Shown piece by piece: positions 40,347 to 52,001 of a stretch of 64,000 bases of DNA. A model generated the notes under the pieces. The model saw only the letters and a list, made by a program, of their open reading frames with translations, had not been told where the DNA came from and did not search any database. The stretch covers positions 802,553 through 866,552 of the forward strand of contig WBMV01000295.1 of assembly GCA_013396655.1 (NCBI GenBank). The letters are read 5' to 3'. The stretch's first letter is position 1; each line of letters starts with the position of its first letter. The DNA comes from Campylorhamphus procurvoides. Taxonomy: Eukaryota > Chordata > Aves > Passeriformes > Dendrocolaptidae. The translations under genes were made by a program, and so were the position numbers.

Positions 40347-40800
40347 TGTGGAGAGGTGACAAAACCCTTTCGGAGCCGAGGAGAGGCTCACTCCGAGTCG
40401 GGGATAAAGACGGAATGGCCCGTTCATTAAAATGGCGCCGGCTTGTATAGAGCAGAGCGTGGAACCTTCTGGAAGAGGGGCGGGACTTGGGAGGAGCAAG
40501 GAGAGGGTTACAACCATAAAAGGAGATGGAGGGTGGTGATAACCATATAAGGGAATATGCCACTGCGGCAAAATCCAGCCAATCAGGGAGCAGGCACAAC
40601 GTGAGGGAGAAGGAGAAGCGCCATTTTGAACTACATTCAAATATGGATTTCTAACTTTACAACTATAAATTCATAAACAGGGGACCCCGTAACAACCTGA
40701 TACACGATAATAAACTTTCTCCTGTGGGAAACAGTTCTTGATTGAAGTTATCTGCCTTGACACCCAGTCTTGTCAAGCAATCTCGTTGTTTCTTTTCCAT
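40347..40800 (+). mobile_element. CpG-rich LTR-like element, probably a solo endogenous-retrovirus LTR
   Basis: This block stands out from its AT-rich, CpG-poor flanks. It has about ten CpGs between 40,370 and 40,460, a GC box (GGGGCGGGAC), a CCAAT box in CCAGCCAATCAGG, TATA-like ATAAAAGG and TATAAGGG, then AATAAACTTTCTCC as a likely polyadenylation signal and about 80 bases more. That is the U3-R-U5 order of a retroviral LTR read rightward. A plausible left end is TGTGGAGAGG at 40,347. I could not fix the right end or find a clean target duplication, and no internal retroviral sequence is adjacent. The alternative is a genuine small CpG promoter (it contains AAAATGGCGCCGG, close to a YY1 site). 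Confidence 0.6.
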
Positions 40801-43800
40801 TCACTGTAATTTTGTTCTCCTACAGAGAGGGACTTTGCCATCTTTCCAGAACCCGCCAGTTGCTGGAAGGTAAAGCTGGATCACAGGATTTATCGCAGGA
40901 AACACAGATGATTCAGTTGGAGAAGCCGTCCTGACAGCTTCACAGAAACAGGAGATCACAGTGGGATGTGGGGACATGGGCAAGGTCTCCCTGCCACTGT
41001 GAACTTGGCACTGGTGGAAAGGCAGCAGTGAGGGAGCTGCTGGGAACAGGCCTATTTCCATATGTCTCTCTTTGAGCATGGCATTGCCTCAGGAGGGATT
41101 AGTGTGAGAAGTCAGGGCTCTTCCCCAGGCTAACAGGAGCTCGGCATTTCATAAAAGAGACACTGGCAGCTTTGGAGACCCTCAGGTCCAAATCAACAAG
41201 CTGCAGGAAAAACACTTGCTTGTCCTTGAATAAAGGGCTTTAGAATATTGCTACACACAGGCTCCTGGTGGAGGACTAAAACTCTGCTCTCACATCCACA
41301 AAATGAGACAGCAACAAGAAAGAACTGAGAGCCCATGGAAGCGCTGGAATTCAGAGCATATTCCTGAGGATTTTAAGGTTTCACTTTAGTGGAGGTGCCA
41401 TTAGAAAACTTTGCCAGGGATGGACACACCATAAGGACTTTCCTCATTCAGCATTAAAGCAGCTTTTACATCAGTTTTCCTAATGGGATTAAGGCAAATG
41501 TGTCACAGCTACACTAGCCAAAACTTACTTCATGTATGTTTCCTGAAGTCTAGTTCAGCACTTCATTAGTGTTGCTTTTGAGCACACTCACCTTGACTGT
41601 CTGAACATCTGCATGAACATGAGGGTGTGAAGAGCCCTCAGATTAAGCTAGAGAAAAATCTTTGCACACATCCTCCAACAGCTCTGAAATGTATCCCCTG
41701 AGTTCAGTCACACGGATTCAGAAGATCAGTTCCAAAACCACTAAAATTAATGGGGTCTTGCCATTCATCATGAGGACTTTTGGATTATCTCTTATATTGC
41801 ACAAGTGATTTCTCCTTCCTTTTCATTCACTTTACCACTTCGGAAAGTAAAAATAAAAATATCCCACTACTTGGCTGAATTACCTTTGAGATCTCCCAGT
41901 TTACCTTTGAGGTCTCCCAGTGGAAATTGCCAGGCTGTGTTATTACAGTCTGAGGAGTCTAAGACCAGCATTGCCAAAGCACATCAGGAAGCTTCAACCT
42001 CAGAGGTCTAATTAGAACTCCAGGTTCTAGTGGGAATGGAATACTTGCTCTAGAATATGAAGAAATTGTCTTCAATCTACTATATAAATTGATTTAAGAG
42101 ATAGATGAAAAATTAAATGGTATAATTACAAAGGTTAACAAACTCAAGGGAGTCATTAGACAAACTGTGAGAGGATCATCAGTTTTAAAAAAAGAGCAGA
42201 ATCAAAGATAATGGAATTCAACTGTTTCAACTCAGTTTTCTTCATTTTCCTCAGCTGAGAAAACATCGTAAGCCCATGTCAAACAGAAGTGTTAAATGGT
42301 AATTTCTACAGCATTTATCTTTGAGCATTAGGTTTAAATGAGGCTTTATAAGGTAAAGGCTGGTGACTACTTAACCTGCTAGAGTGGGAAAGTATTTAAG
42401 GTATTAAACACAATCTAAAATTATTGCTATAACCCCTCATTTCCTAATCCTTTAACTCTGAGGGAGGATTTAAAATTAATTATATAAGCTTTAGTAAACA
42501 AATAAATATACCATATAGGAAACTAAACCCAAAGAATATTACCTGAGAAGGAGACACACCTACCACAAGTGTGGTTTAAGGGAGAGTTTTCCAAAGAATC
42601 TTAATTAATTAAGAACCTAATTCTCAATTATTGGAACACTTAGGAGCTATGATAAAGCAAAGATTTTCTCCATGAAAATTTTTAAACTAAAAATACATGA
42701 CAGAAGTACTTACTTTATGATTTTTATGACAACAAAAATACACAGTGCCAAAAGGCTCCTGAAGCTCCTGATTGCTTTCATTTCATTTCTCACCACAAAA
42801 GTGAAACAAGAGAATGAAGAGAAGATTATATTGCCAGCTTTCTCATTATTAATGGCAAAGGAAATAGCTGCCTTAATGCATTTGATTACATCTTAATAAT
42901 CACAGTCACCTAGTTCCTTTTTAAACATGCCAAATTCTGTAACAGAAAAATATCTTTACACCAACCACAAACTGCTCGGTGCCGACCACTGACAAGTTGT
43001 GACAACTGCACTGAGCCTGCTGGGAGAGTGTAAATATAACTGGCTTTGCACCCATGTGAGTATCATCTGTCACCACAGGGGCATTATCAGAGCCCAGGGA
43101 AGGCAGGGCTGGGCACTGCACAAGTTTCCTGAGGTGCTTTGGGAAAAACAAAAAGAGCAGCGCACACGCACATGGAAAGAAGGGCTCCTCAGTAAGCATG
43201 GCCAATGCAAGCGCTGCCCTCTGAATTCCTGATGTTTCCAGGCTATCCCCAGGGATATTCCTGGGGAAAAAAGTATTCTTTTTAATACTGATAGAGCTCA
43301 CATAGGAAAATTCTGCACCTAAAGTGTGCCCAAATGTTAAGATAGGGTTATCAAGTGTGCCAAGCTGTTAAGAAAACCTGATCTTTAGTAGAAAAATAAA
43401 AATCAATCACTGGAATGTAACTGAAACTTTCCAAGCCTGAAATAGGCTTTCTTGGATTTGAGCTAAAGAAATGCAGAGGGCTTTCAGGAGTTGAAAGGCT
43501 TGACTTATTTTTGTTGTTGCTGTTTCATACCTCCCCTCAAGGTCTTGGTCTCTCCCAAAGGGAGAGCCACACTGCAGAAATTGCAGCATGGCTCATAAGC
43601 TGCACCAGCCCTGGCCTTTTGTCTGCTGCCCACCAGAACCAAAAGTCAGGCTCAGAACTGAGCCTCCTTTGTGAGGAGCAAGGCAGCAGTCACATGGAGG
43701 GAGCAAGAATGCAAATCCACCACCCAACTTCCTGGGGAAAACATGGACCTGCCAGCGACAGCTGTGTCTGACCACAGCTTTGTGTCCTCTGTCACTTACT

Positions 43801-44167
43801 GTGAAGTGAAAGAAATTAGAAGTTTGATAATTAGATGTTTCTCTAATAAAAACCCCCATTTTAATAAAGTCACACATACCAGCATGTACGCTGGACTCTG
43901 TGCGCTGGTACTCTGACAAGATACAGCAAGGCAGAGAGGCAGAATTTTTTCTACCCACCAGATTTTCCTGTTGCCTAAAACCCTAGGAGCATAGTCTCAG
44001 CTCCTCTCTTAGTCCCACACAGGTGGTTGTCCAGAGCTAGATCCTGGAGGGATGGAAATGAGGGAAGTGCAAAATTGGAAAAAAATAAGCAATAAGGAAG
44101 AATCACACAGAGTAACCACAGCTCAGCAGTGCCCTGAGACTGCTGTAAAAGGATGCTGCATATGCGA
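40801..44167. other. noncoding sequence
   Basis: No gene was recognised. The left third (40,800-41,350) is mixed composition. From 42,000 to 42,900 it is AT-rich, with TTAATTAATTAA at about 42,600. A 21-bp tandem duplication is listed separately at 41,881. Confidence 0.6.
41881..41922. repeat. 21-bp tandem duplication
   Basis: TACCTTTGAGATCTCCCAGTT is followed directly by a second copy, TACCTTTGAGGTCTCCCAGTG, with two differences in 21 bases. It is a local duplication, somewhat older than the perfect tandem repeats at 23.8 and 37.2 kb. The period of seven codons has no reading-frame significance that I can see. Confidence 0.9.
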
Positions 44168-44388
44168 AGGGAATAATCTATTCTTCATGTGCATGGTAGG
44201 TTAGACAAGAAATAATGAGATAAAATTACAGCTAGGGAAATTCAATTCAGACATCAGGAAATACTTTCTAATGGTAAAGACTGTTATATCCTGAAACAGA
44301 TAGCTTAGGGACACTGGAGAATATATGGTGTTGGTGGTTTAAAGACACAGATGAACTAAATGAACTCCTCAGATCCCTTACAAGACCA
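44168..44388 (+). mobile_element. CR1 LINE 3' region (sense)
   Basis: Ordered blocks match the sense strand of CR1 just upstream of its 3' end: ATGGTAGGTTAGACAAGAAATAATGAG, then GCTAGGGAAATTCAATTCAGACATCAGGAAATACTTTCTAATGGTAAAGACTGTTA, a degenerate 'gcttagggacactggagaat', GGTGGTTTAAAGACA-CAGATGAACTAAATGA, and a final TCAGATCCCTTACAAGACC. In CR1 these encode nothing after the ORF2 stop and form the 3' untranslated region. The copy is diverged and 5'-truncated. Confidence 0.85.
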
Positions 44389-45018
44389 TTTTTTAATTTA
44401 GGGTGAATCATCTCAAATTTCTCCATGCACTTTTGCACCTGTACAACCTCTAACTTTCCAGAGTTAGTGGATGAGCTTAATTCTGAATTAACAGTGCCTT
44501 GGGGTTTTTTTTAAGAACAGTATATAAACCAAGTGACAATAATTACAGTGTTTCATTATATATTTTTACCACAATTATACACAGGCTATAGCTCCATTTA
44601 ACCTAAGAATGTCATTAGACATCTGGCAATGTGGCCTTCACTCTGTCAAGCACATCAGCCATTTCCAGAAACGTTCAACTGCTCCTCCAAAAACATTCAC
44701 TGGTTACAAGGCATCAGATCTCTGTATTTAACTATCAAACACTTCAGTGTTGTTAACTGGAATGGCTCAGTTTAGTATTTCTCTGGCTGAACAGTTTCTG
44801 ATAGAGTGCGTTGTGAAAATTCTGTCAGAGAAGCACTTTTTGGGGGGTGATTTATTTAGTGTTGCCTCTTACTTCTATCAAAATCACAACCTGAAGAGCA
44901 GGTCTAAAGAGGCAATAAACTAAAACTTACAGGCCTCCTGCATGCAAAAACCAAAGCAAGGCTCTGGTGGTCACTACAAATCTGATCTTGCCATCCCTTG
45001 CACACACTGGCATCAACC

Positions 45019-45102
45019 CAGCAAAGCACTTAAGTGCATGCTTAATTTTAAGCATACAGGTAGGGCCATTTAAACTAATGGAATCATTTAAGTGCTTTGC
45101 TG
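45019..45102. mobile_element. palindromic MITE-like element with perfect 15-bp arms
   Basis: CAGCAAAGCACTTAA (45,019-45,033) and TTAAGTGCTTTGCTG (45,088-45,102) are exact reverse complements. A second nested palindrome, ATGCTTAATTTTAAGCAT, lies inside the left half. The text, continuing into GGATCAGGGCCA, is the style of a widespread amniote palindromic repeat ('acatgcttaaagttaagcatgtgcttaagtgctttgcaggatcagggcc'). It has no coding capacity and is a nonautonomous relic. The unit probably extends some tens of bases beyond the arms; the superfamily is unknown to me. Confidence 0.7.
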
Positions 45103-45424
45103 GATCAGGGCCAGTCTCCTCAGCATCTTGCAGTGTCAAGTACGCAGATCAAGGGCTTCATCTAATTGCATCAGCCGTAATTGACAAAAATCAAAGTAAT
45201 GCAGCGTTCAGACTGAGCCCATCTCTCTCAGGCAGCTGTTCTAATCACAGTGAGTAGCACAGGGTTTGTTCATGCTGTCCCAGTGCCTGCAGTGTCCTGT
45301 TGGATTTGATCCACCATTCCTCATCTGTGGCATAAGCCCTTTCCCAGCAACTCCTGTCTAAGTTTTCCATCCAACATGCTCTCCTCAGAACAACTGATTC
45401 GTTCACCTGTCCCAAATTATTACA

Positions 45425-45440
45425 CTACATAATTATGTAG
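45425..45440. repeat. perfect 16-bp palindrome centred on TAATTA
   Basis: CTACATAATTATGTAG equals its own reverse complement. The centre ATAATTAT is a symmetrical homeodomain-type site. It lies in unique sequence about 320 bases right of the MITE-like palindrome. A regulatory role is only a possibility. Confidence 0.9.
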
Positions 45441-47052
45441 ATTTTCACACCAAACATGTGCTATCACTTGCTACTATCTCAATGTACATTCAAGTTCAGG
45501 CTGTGAACTCCTTTAGAAAGTGTTCTTACTCACGTTTTGCAAATTTTCATGCATTTGTGGAACTACACAAAAAATTAATTGGGAGAAATGTTACTGATGC
45601 TTCAGCAACTGGAGAGAGCTGGTCACATATTGGACAAGCCTAACACCTCCATAACCTGAAACCTCCCCCTCATTAGATATATAACTTAATATTCAACTGC
45701 CAAAGAAAGGAACACTGTGTCCACAAGGTAGTCTCAGCTCTGTATAAGCAACATTGCAGTTCTGAAAATAGATCATTTGAGAAAAAATCCCCAAACCAAC
45801 ACAGCTAATTCAGCGTGGATGTAGAATTAACTTCTCACCACAGTATGTTCCTATAAACACAGTTATGAAAGGGAAAGAAATGACACGCCTGGGAATTTAT
45901 CAGACTATTGCACTTAGTTAATGCAATTACTGAAAAAGGGTGATTGAGAGCTCTATTAGGAGTGTGGGCAGAGTACAGTGACAGTGAAGTGAGCGTGTTC
46001 TGCAACTGTACAGCCCCACTCACATGAGCAAGGCCTTTCCTTTAATTGCATTTATGCAACCATGAAACAAATGCAAGGCTGAACCACAAGCCAGAATCAA
46101 AATATGGCAAACAAAATAGTAACTGGAAAAGAGGGGAAGAAGTTTCCAGAAGTCCATGGAGAGTTTGTAATATCTTTGTGATTGTATTTTAACACAGTTG
46201 CTGTTAGAAAATAATCATCTTTCATCTATAGCTGCTTAGCAGACTTAAGTCTGAAAGGCACATTTCCCTAGAAGACAGGGAAATATTAAGAAGGAGGTAG
46301 GGAGGGATCATGTAGTCAGACCTTGCAATGGCAATATTCATGTAGTAGCTCTCTGAAATATTACTATGCCTTCAGAAATGCAACCACATTTTCCTGCACC
46401 TTCTGAAGGAAGCAGAATTCTGCAGCTGAGAGCTCAGGAAACAGCTTTTTGCAACATCTACATAAACGGAATGGCACTGAACAGTGACTGTCCTCCCAGC
46501 AGCTGAAGGAAGCTAAATGTCCCAGATGTGCTGTACCTCATCTCTCTGTGCTCTGGTAAAACAATCCCATAACACAGACAGGGAGGCAGGAGTAATTCAA
46601 ACTGAGATAATATTTAATATTCCAACACATTTTGTCTTGCATGTTTGCAAAGAGGATTCATCATCTTGCACAGTGTGAAGAAACATAAGTGTTGGAGAAG
46701 CTGAGTTTCTAAGCTCTTACTTTCAACAGCAGTCTGGAGTGGGTAAGTCATGTACATCAACTTTCCATGATGTAAAATTTCAAAACCAATCTGAAATAGT
46801 TCTTTCTGAAGAAAGACTTCATTTGTCAGCAACTCTTTTTTATGCCCTTTTAGAATTTGAGCCCTTGCACACACTTATAAGACTGGTAAAAATTAGTCAG
46901 GCTCAATGAAGACACTTAACTGCACATGAATTTGGATATAGCAGCAATTCAGAAACTCTAGATTGCAGGTACACCCTCAAATATCACTGATTATACAGAA
47001 CAGCTTCAGGACTCTTCTAGATTGAATTATTCATGGGGTGAGCCCTGAAAGA

Positions 47053-47095
47053 ACACATGAGGTTTCCAGTTGTCCTTTGCAACTACCTCATGTGT
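47053..47095. repeat. 43-nt hairpin with 11-bp perfect outer stem
   Basis: ACACATGAGGT (47,053-47,063) pairs exactly with ACCTCATGTGT (47,085-47,095). Within the 21-base interior, AGTTG and CAACT pair again, leaving a four-base bulge on one side and a seven-base loop. The stem is too short for a canonical microRNA precursor. No transposon identity is evident. Confidence 0.85.
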
Positions 47096-50000
47096 GAGGA
47101 TCACTTTCTAAAATGCATGAACAAGGCAAATACGAGGACATAAAAATCAATTCAAGGAAATCTAATTTTAAAATGTCAACAAGCCTATCTCTCAGCATTT
47201 ACTCAGACCTCATATCAAACCCTACAACTTCATAGTGACTGTCTCTATCAGGGTGTTTTCCTTAAAACCCACATTTTAGCTGCAAAAATAATTCAAACAC
47301 AATTTTCTGTGACTGTCCCACAGAAAGGAACTTTTAGTTATTAACTCAAAATTTTGCTTTTAATCATATCTGCTCAGAACAGGGCTGAAGCTGTGATGCA
47401 ATGCACAGCTTTCCTGCACAGCATATGGTATCTGAAAAGCGAGTAGAAGGCAAAAACGACAGACAGGAAAAGGTTCAGACTTCTGTAGCCTTGGTTTTGC
47501 ACTGCGTGGTAATTATACTGAAGAATTCATGACTCACTTTGGTGCACTACTGTGTGCTGCTAAATTAGAAGTTTGGCAAGGACACCAGACAAATGATGAA
47601 ATATATAATATTGGTTTCCCTAGCATAACCCATCACTATAGTCTCATGGCGTTTCAAAGAGCTTTTTTTAGCACTCTGAGAAAACAAGATCTTTTTTAAA
47701 CGAGAACAATGTATTGAATCAAAAGTGTACTACATGGAAGTTGACAGAAATAGGTAAAATTCCTCTTTTTAAAAAAAAAAAAAAATCAGTCCTTCAGGTA
47801 GTTTGGGTAACTGTTCCCTAAAACTTATTTTTGAGTCTACACAGGGCATCTGACATGGAGATTATTAACAGCTCTTGTGTATTAAAGCATGTGTGTGATG
47901 TGGAGATGAAGCTCTTCCACTATATAACATTCATAGGAGAAGAAAATGTTTTCTTTACACCAGCTTACAAATGTGTATTGTCATAATGATTTACATAACG
48001 GCTCCCCAGTCATTTGACAGCCGTGATGAGGCCAAGCGCACTGGAAGATGTAGACATTGGGATAGCACTTAAGTTAACTCTTAAAGACATAGCCTTTTCT
48101 CCCAAGGATTCCAGTCAGTCTGAAGTTGTGCAGCACATTGGAATTAATCCAGTTTTGCCAGATGCAGCCAATTCTCCATTTAATGCTGAACTACTCATTC
48201 TGATTCGTAATGAGAAAGAAGTGGTACCAGTCCTATGGAAGAGGCACCAGCATTAAAAACATTTTGCTGTGTTACTCAGAATTTACTTCTCAATTTACCC
48301 AGATGCAAACCAAATAAAAATACCCAGCTCCCCAGTAGGACAGGGACAGGAACTAACTTCTATTAGGCATTTGCACATCTTTTCACAAAAGTTACTGTAA
48401 CAAAGATTTTCACAACTCATAGCAGTGAGAGGGTTTGACCATGGAGAGAGCATTTAAGAAGTTAGCAGAAATCCTGTCTATGAAACTTGCCATTAACTTC
48501 AAGACCTCCATGCATAAACCTGGCAAACTCTCAGAAATATTGGATGTTAAAGCCTCCATATGCTAAACCACCACTGCTCTATGTCATGTATTTTGTTTAA
48601 AGGCAAGCACAGAGATCGCAAACAGCTATTTTTAACTCTCTTCAGTATACAGTACATCTGCTGTGTTTCTGATTTCCATTAAAAATCAGAGCCATTTACT
48701 GATCTGGCTGTCATCCAGATTTCTACATGAAACACATGGACTAAGCACAAAATAATGTTGTTTTATGGGCATGGGTGCATGTATTGTATTTATTATCTAC
48801 TACGATAATCAGAAATGCAGTTAAAAATGCTGTGGGGACTTTGAAGGAACAGACTATCACACTTATCTTCTTGTTTCCTCAAAGTCCCTGGACTCAAAAA
48901 CATTAAGAACGAGGCTGTTAAATCTTTCTTTATGTTTACATGCTGCTGCTGGGAGATACAATCCCATTGACTCCACTTACCTGAGAGGGGGATCCCGGAG
49001 CTGGGGACACAGCCCAGATACCTTCAGCACAGCTCTAAAGAACACATATCGAGAAAAGCCTCCAACAATAATGAGCTGCTGAAGTATCTGCCAACATGGA
49101 CCTCAGCCAGTGAGCCAAGCAAATTAAAAGCTGCAAGCACTTCTCTGACAAACTCTCCAGCAAAACTTGTGCTGAGTTTTGCTTCTCTGGTGAAAAACAG
49201 GAGGTGATCATCATGCACAAAGGTCAATAGGTTCAGACTATCTGAGACCAGCAAAGGGAGGAAACTAAAATACTGCGAGGGCACTACAGAGGGCCCTGCC
49301 AGCAGCCTTTTACGAGCTCACTCCAAAGGCTGCTGAAGTCAACTGGACTCTTTTTGTAGATGCCACCAGCTTTAGGTCACATCGCACTGCAGGGCTCCAG
49401 TGCCATCCTCTCTGGTGACTTCAAAGGCAGCAATGCAGCATTAGAGAAAAGAGGGGCTCTTTCAAATAAGCATTGAGTTAGGGCTAGAGAGGTCACACAT
49501 GACAGCACTGATCTTATGGAAACTTTGAGCTGAGTGGAGAAAATATAAAGATATTCACTTGAATTTGAAAATTAATTCCAAGGTCACTGTCTGGACAACA
49601 TTTCAACATTTGTTTTCCATGCCTGCATGCACAGAGACCCATTTCTAACTAGGATCCTTATGAAATCAGCAGGCCTAAAACGTGAACAGCCAGATGTTCA
49701 GAAAAAGGTGTAATCCAAATTGTATGTTTGATTTCTGATGTGATTACATAACTTGTCCTGGAGGAGAGGAACCCATACCCTGCAGCTTACACAAGCAATG
49801 CAGATGGCCCTTTGCTCGTAGGGCAATTCCTGTTATTATTAGCAGAGGCACATCTGGCTGGCCAGGCCATCCCAGGCACAGCCAGCCCCTAGCACATGTA
49901 GGTCCCAGGCCATCACCAGAGTGGGACCATCCACAACTGGGTGAGCTACAGGGCTCATCTACCTTCTGTGGCAGATCAGGACAGAGATGCCGTTGAGTTC

Positions 50001-50183
50001 CCTCACCATGAGCCCACTCAGCCATCTGGCAAATGAGAAAGTACGGTTGTTTCAGATGTGCACAGTCTCAAAGTTCTCATCTTTAAGGACAATGTGATCT
50101 TCCCCCAATATGATTTATCCCCCTGGCCTTTATATGCTGGCTGCATATGGTACTAATTTCACAGCCATTTTCAGGTGATGCAA

Positions 50184-50220
50184 TGAGATTAAATGACATG
50201 GCCACAGTCACACAGGAATG
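50184..50220 (+). mobile_element. possible MIR-type SINE core fragment
   Basis: TGAGATTAAATGACATGGCCACAGTCACACAGG resembles the conserved MIR text 'gaggttaaatgacttgcccaaggtcacacag'. MIRs are ancient tRNA-derived SINEs retained in amniotes at low copy in birds. Only about 35 bases align by eye, so chance or another SINE sharing this core is possible. Confidence 0.4.
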
Positions 50221-51044
50221 GCAACATTAATGAACACTCTGGGAAAAGCTCCTTGTTTTTGCTGTAAAGATGGGTGTACAATTTCTTTCATATTGTGTTA
50301 GTCCTCCATGGTTGTCAGACATGCCAGACTGACAATAGCATCTTATGTTACGAAATCTACAGTTTTATTTAACTTCAGTGTCCTGCAGAGGTTAAAATTC
50401 CATGGGAAATTACTGTTGGAGAAATATGGCTTGCATATGTTTGTGCCAAAAAGCTGCTTCTGCTACTTTTCTTCACTACTGATTCCTGCATATTTTATTT
50501 TTTTGTGAATCATGACTCAGACTAAATAAAAGTTCAGCTTGGGTTTCAGGAATGCAAATGTGAATACTTAGCACCCAGGGTAAGTTTTCTCACTATGGGC
50601 ATTAGCCTGCCCAAGTTGAAAGGATGGCACTTCTGGAGGAGCCGCCTGGCAGCAATTGGAGTTACTGCCTGCCCTTTCAATGCTGGGGTCTGGAGAGCAA
50701 AGCAAAGGGGAAAATAATTTTCCACAGACCTTTCTATTAAAAGACTTCAAAAGCTATTGCCACTGCTGTGTCCCTCAGCTCTCTAACGCTCAGTCCTTTT
50801 TTCTCCTCACCCTCCTTTTCTGCAGTTTGTTCCCTCAGCCCTTCTGGCTGTCAGGTGCCAGTAAGTGAAGAACAAAATTACTTCAGATGGCACTTACTGT
50901 GGTGTACAACCAGGAGCACATTTGCAGTCTTCACCCTTTTCTTGCTGCTGCAGCAAAGAAGGAGCAGATGAGCTGCTGCATCAGAACATAGCCTTGATAA
51001 ATTTAACGGTGGAAAAGAGGCTACAGGGCATACAAACTGCCAAT

Positions 51045-52001
51045 ATTTCCTCTGGGGTAAGGATATGTATTCCGTTTGCATGGCAAGGCTTTGGTGGGCT
51101 GGGGGCTACAAAGGTGGCATGTGTGAGAAGCTGCTGGAAATTTGCTCTGGGTCCAATGGGGCCAATACCAGCTGGTGCCAAGATGGACCTGCCACTGAGC
51201 CCATCAGCAATGGTGCATCTCTGGGATACGTATTTAAGAAGGGGGAAAAACCCCACAAAACTTCCCAGTTGCAGCCAGGAGAGAGGAGTGAGTCTATGTA
51301 AGAGCAACAGCCCTGCAGACACCCAGGTTGGTGAAGGAGGGGTAAAGAGGTGCTCCAAATGTCAGAGCAGAGATTTCCCCACAGTCCATGGTGAAGACCA
51401 TGGTGAGGCAGCTGTCCTACTACAGCCCATGCAGGCCCCCCATTGGAGCAGAGGGATGCCCAAAGAAGGTTGACCCATGGGAAACCCATGATGGAGCAGG
51501 TTCCTGGCAGGATCTGTGGACAGAGAAGTGGACACTGAAGCAAGTTTGCTGGCAGGACTTGTGACCCCTTGGGGGACCCACACTGAATCAGTCTGTTCCT
51601 AATGCACTGCACCCCATGAAAAACACTCCCACTGGAGCAGTTCATGAAGAACTTCACACTCGAGCAGAGAGAGTGTGAGAAGTCTCTCCCTGAGGGGGAG
51701 GAGAAGAAATGTCTGATGAACTAACCACAACCCCTATTCCGTGCCCTTCTGTGCCACTTTGGGGGCAGGAGGTAGAGAAAACAGGAGGGAAGTTGAACTT
51801 GCAAATAAAGGGCACAGGGAAAAGGTGTTTTTAAGATTTGGTTTTATTTCTCACTATCCTTTTCTAATTTGATTGGCAAAAAATTAAACTTACGTGCCCA
51901 GGTTGGGACTGTTTTGCCTGTGACAGTAATAGTTGAGTGATCTCTCCCTGCCCTTATTCCGACCCTCAAGTCTTTTGTTATATTTTCCCTCCCCTGTCCA
52001 G
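51045..52001 (+). mobile_element. avian endogenous-retrovirus LTR remnant (sense)
   Basis: A long, recognisable avian LTR-type repeat. Landmarks are TTTGCATGGCAAGGCTTTGG, CAAGATGGACCTGCCACTGAGC, GGGATACGTATTTAAGAAGG (TATA-like), GTTGCAGCCAGGAGAGAGG, repeated ACCCATGATGGAGCAGG-type units, GATGAACTAACCACAACCCC, GGAGGTAGAGAAAAC, TTTAAGATTTGGTTTTATTTCTC, GATTGGCAAAAAATTAAA (decayed polyadenylation signal), GAGTGATCTCTCCCTG and TTATATTTTCCCTCCCCTGTCCAG. It breaks off at the right where the family normally continues, so it is truncated and decayed. The 202-codon plus frame and 183-codon minus frame overlapping it are by-products of its GC-rich, stop-poor sequence. No gag, pol or env is present. Confidence 0.85.

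Larger units (their letters stand above)
44389..51044. other. noncoding sequence with several small palindromes
   Basis: No gene was recognised. Separate entries cover a MITE-like palindrome (45,019), a 16-bp palindrome (45,425), a hairpin (47,053) and a MIR-like fragment (50,184). A 14-bp palindrome CAGACTTAAGTCTG lies at 46,240-46,253, and a run of about 16 A at 47,770. The segment 47,990-48,250 is non-repetitive and texturally like a conserved noncoding element. The part from 49,326 to 49,375 has the amniote-repeat flavour (GAAGTCAACTGGACTC, CTTTAGGTCAC) but is too short to call. Confidence 0.55.

Noticed and set aside
43015..43060. GTGTAAATATAACTGGCTTTGCACCC resembling a MITE arm
   Set aside because: It is isolated, with no partner arm nearby.
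49326..49375. Possible further MITE-like repeat (GAAGTCAACTGGACTC ... CTTTAGGTCAC)
   Set aside because: Only two short phrases resemble the amniote repeat style, so I could not separate it from chance.
50865..51473. 202-codon plus-strand open frame, the longest in the window
   Set aside because: It begins at GTG rather than ATG, its right two-thirds lie inside an avian LTR remnant, a 183-codon frame overlaps it on the other strand, and it shows no domain. GC-rich, stop-poor LTR sequence explains it.
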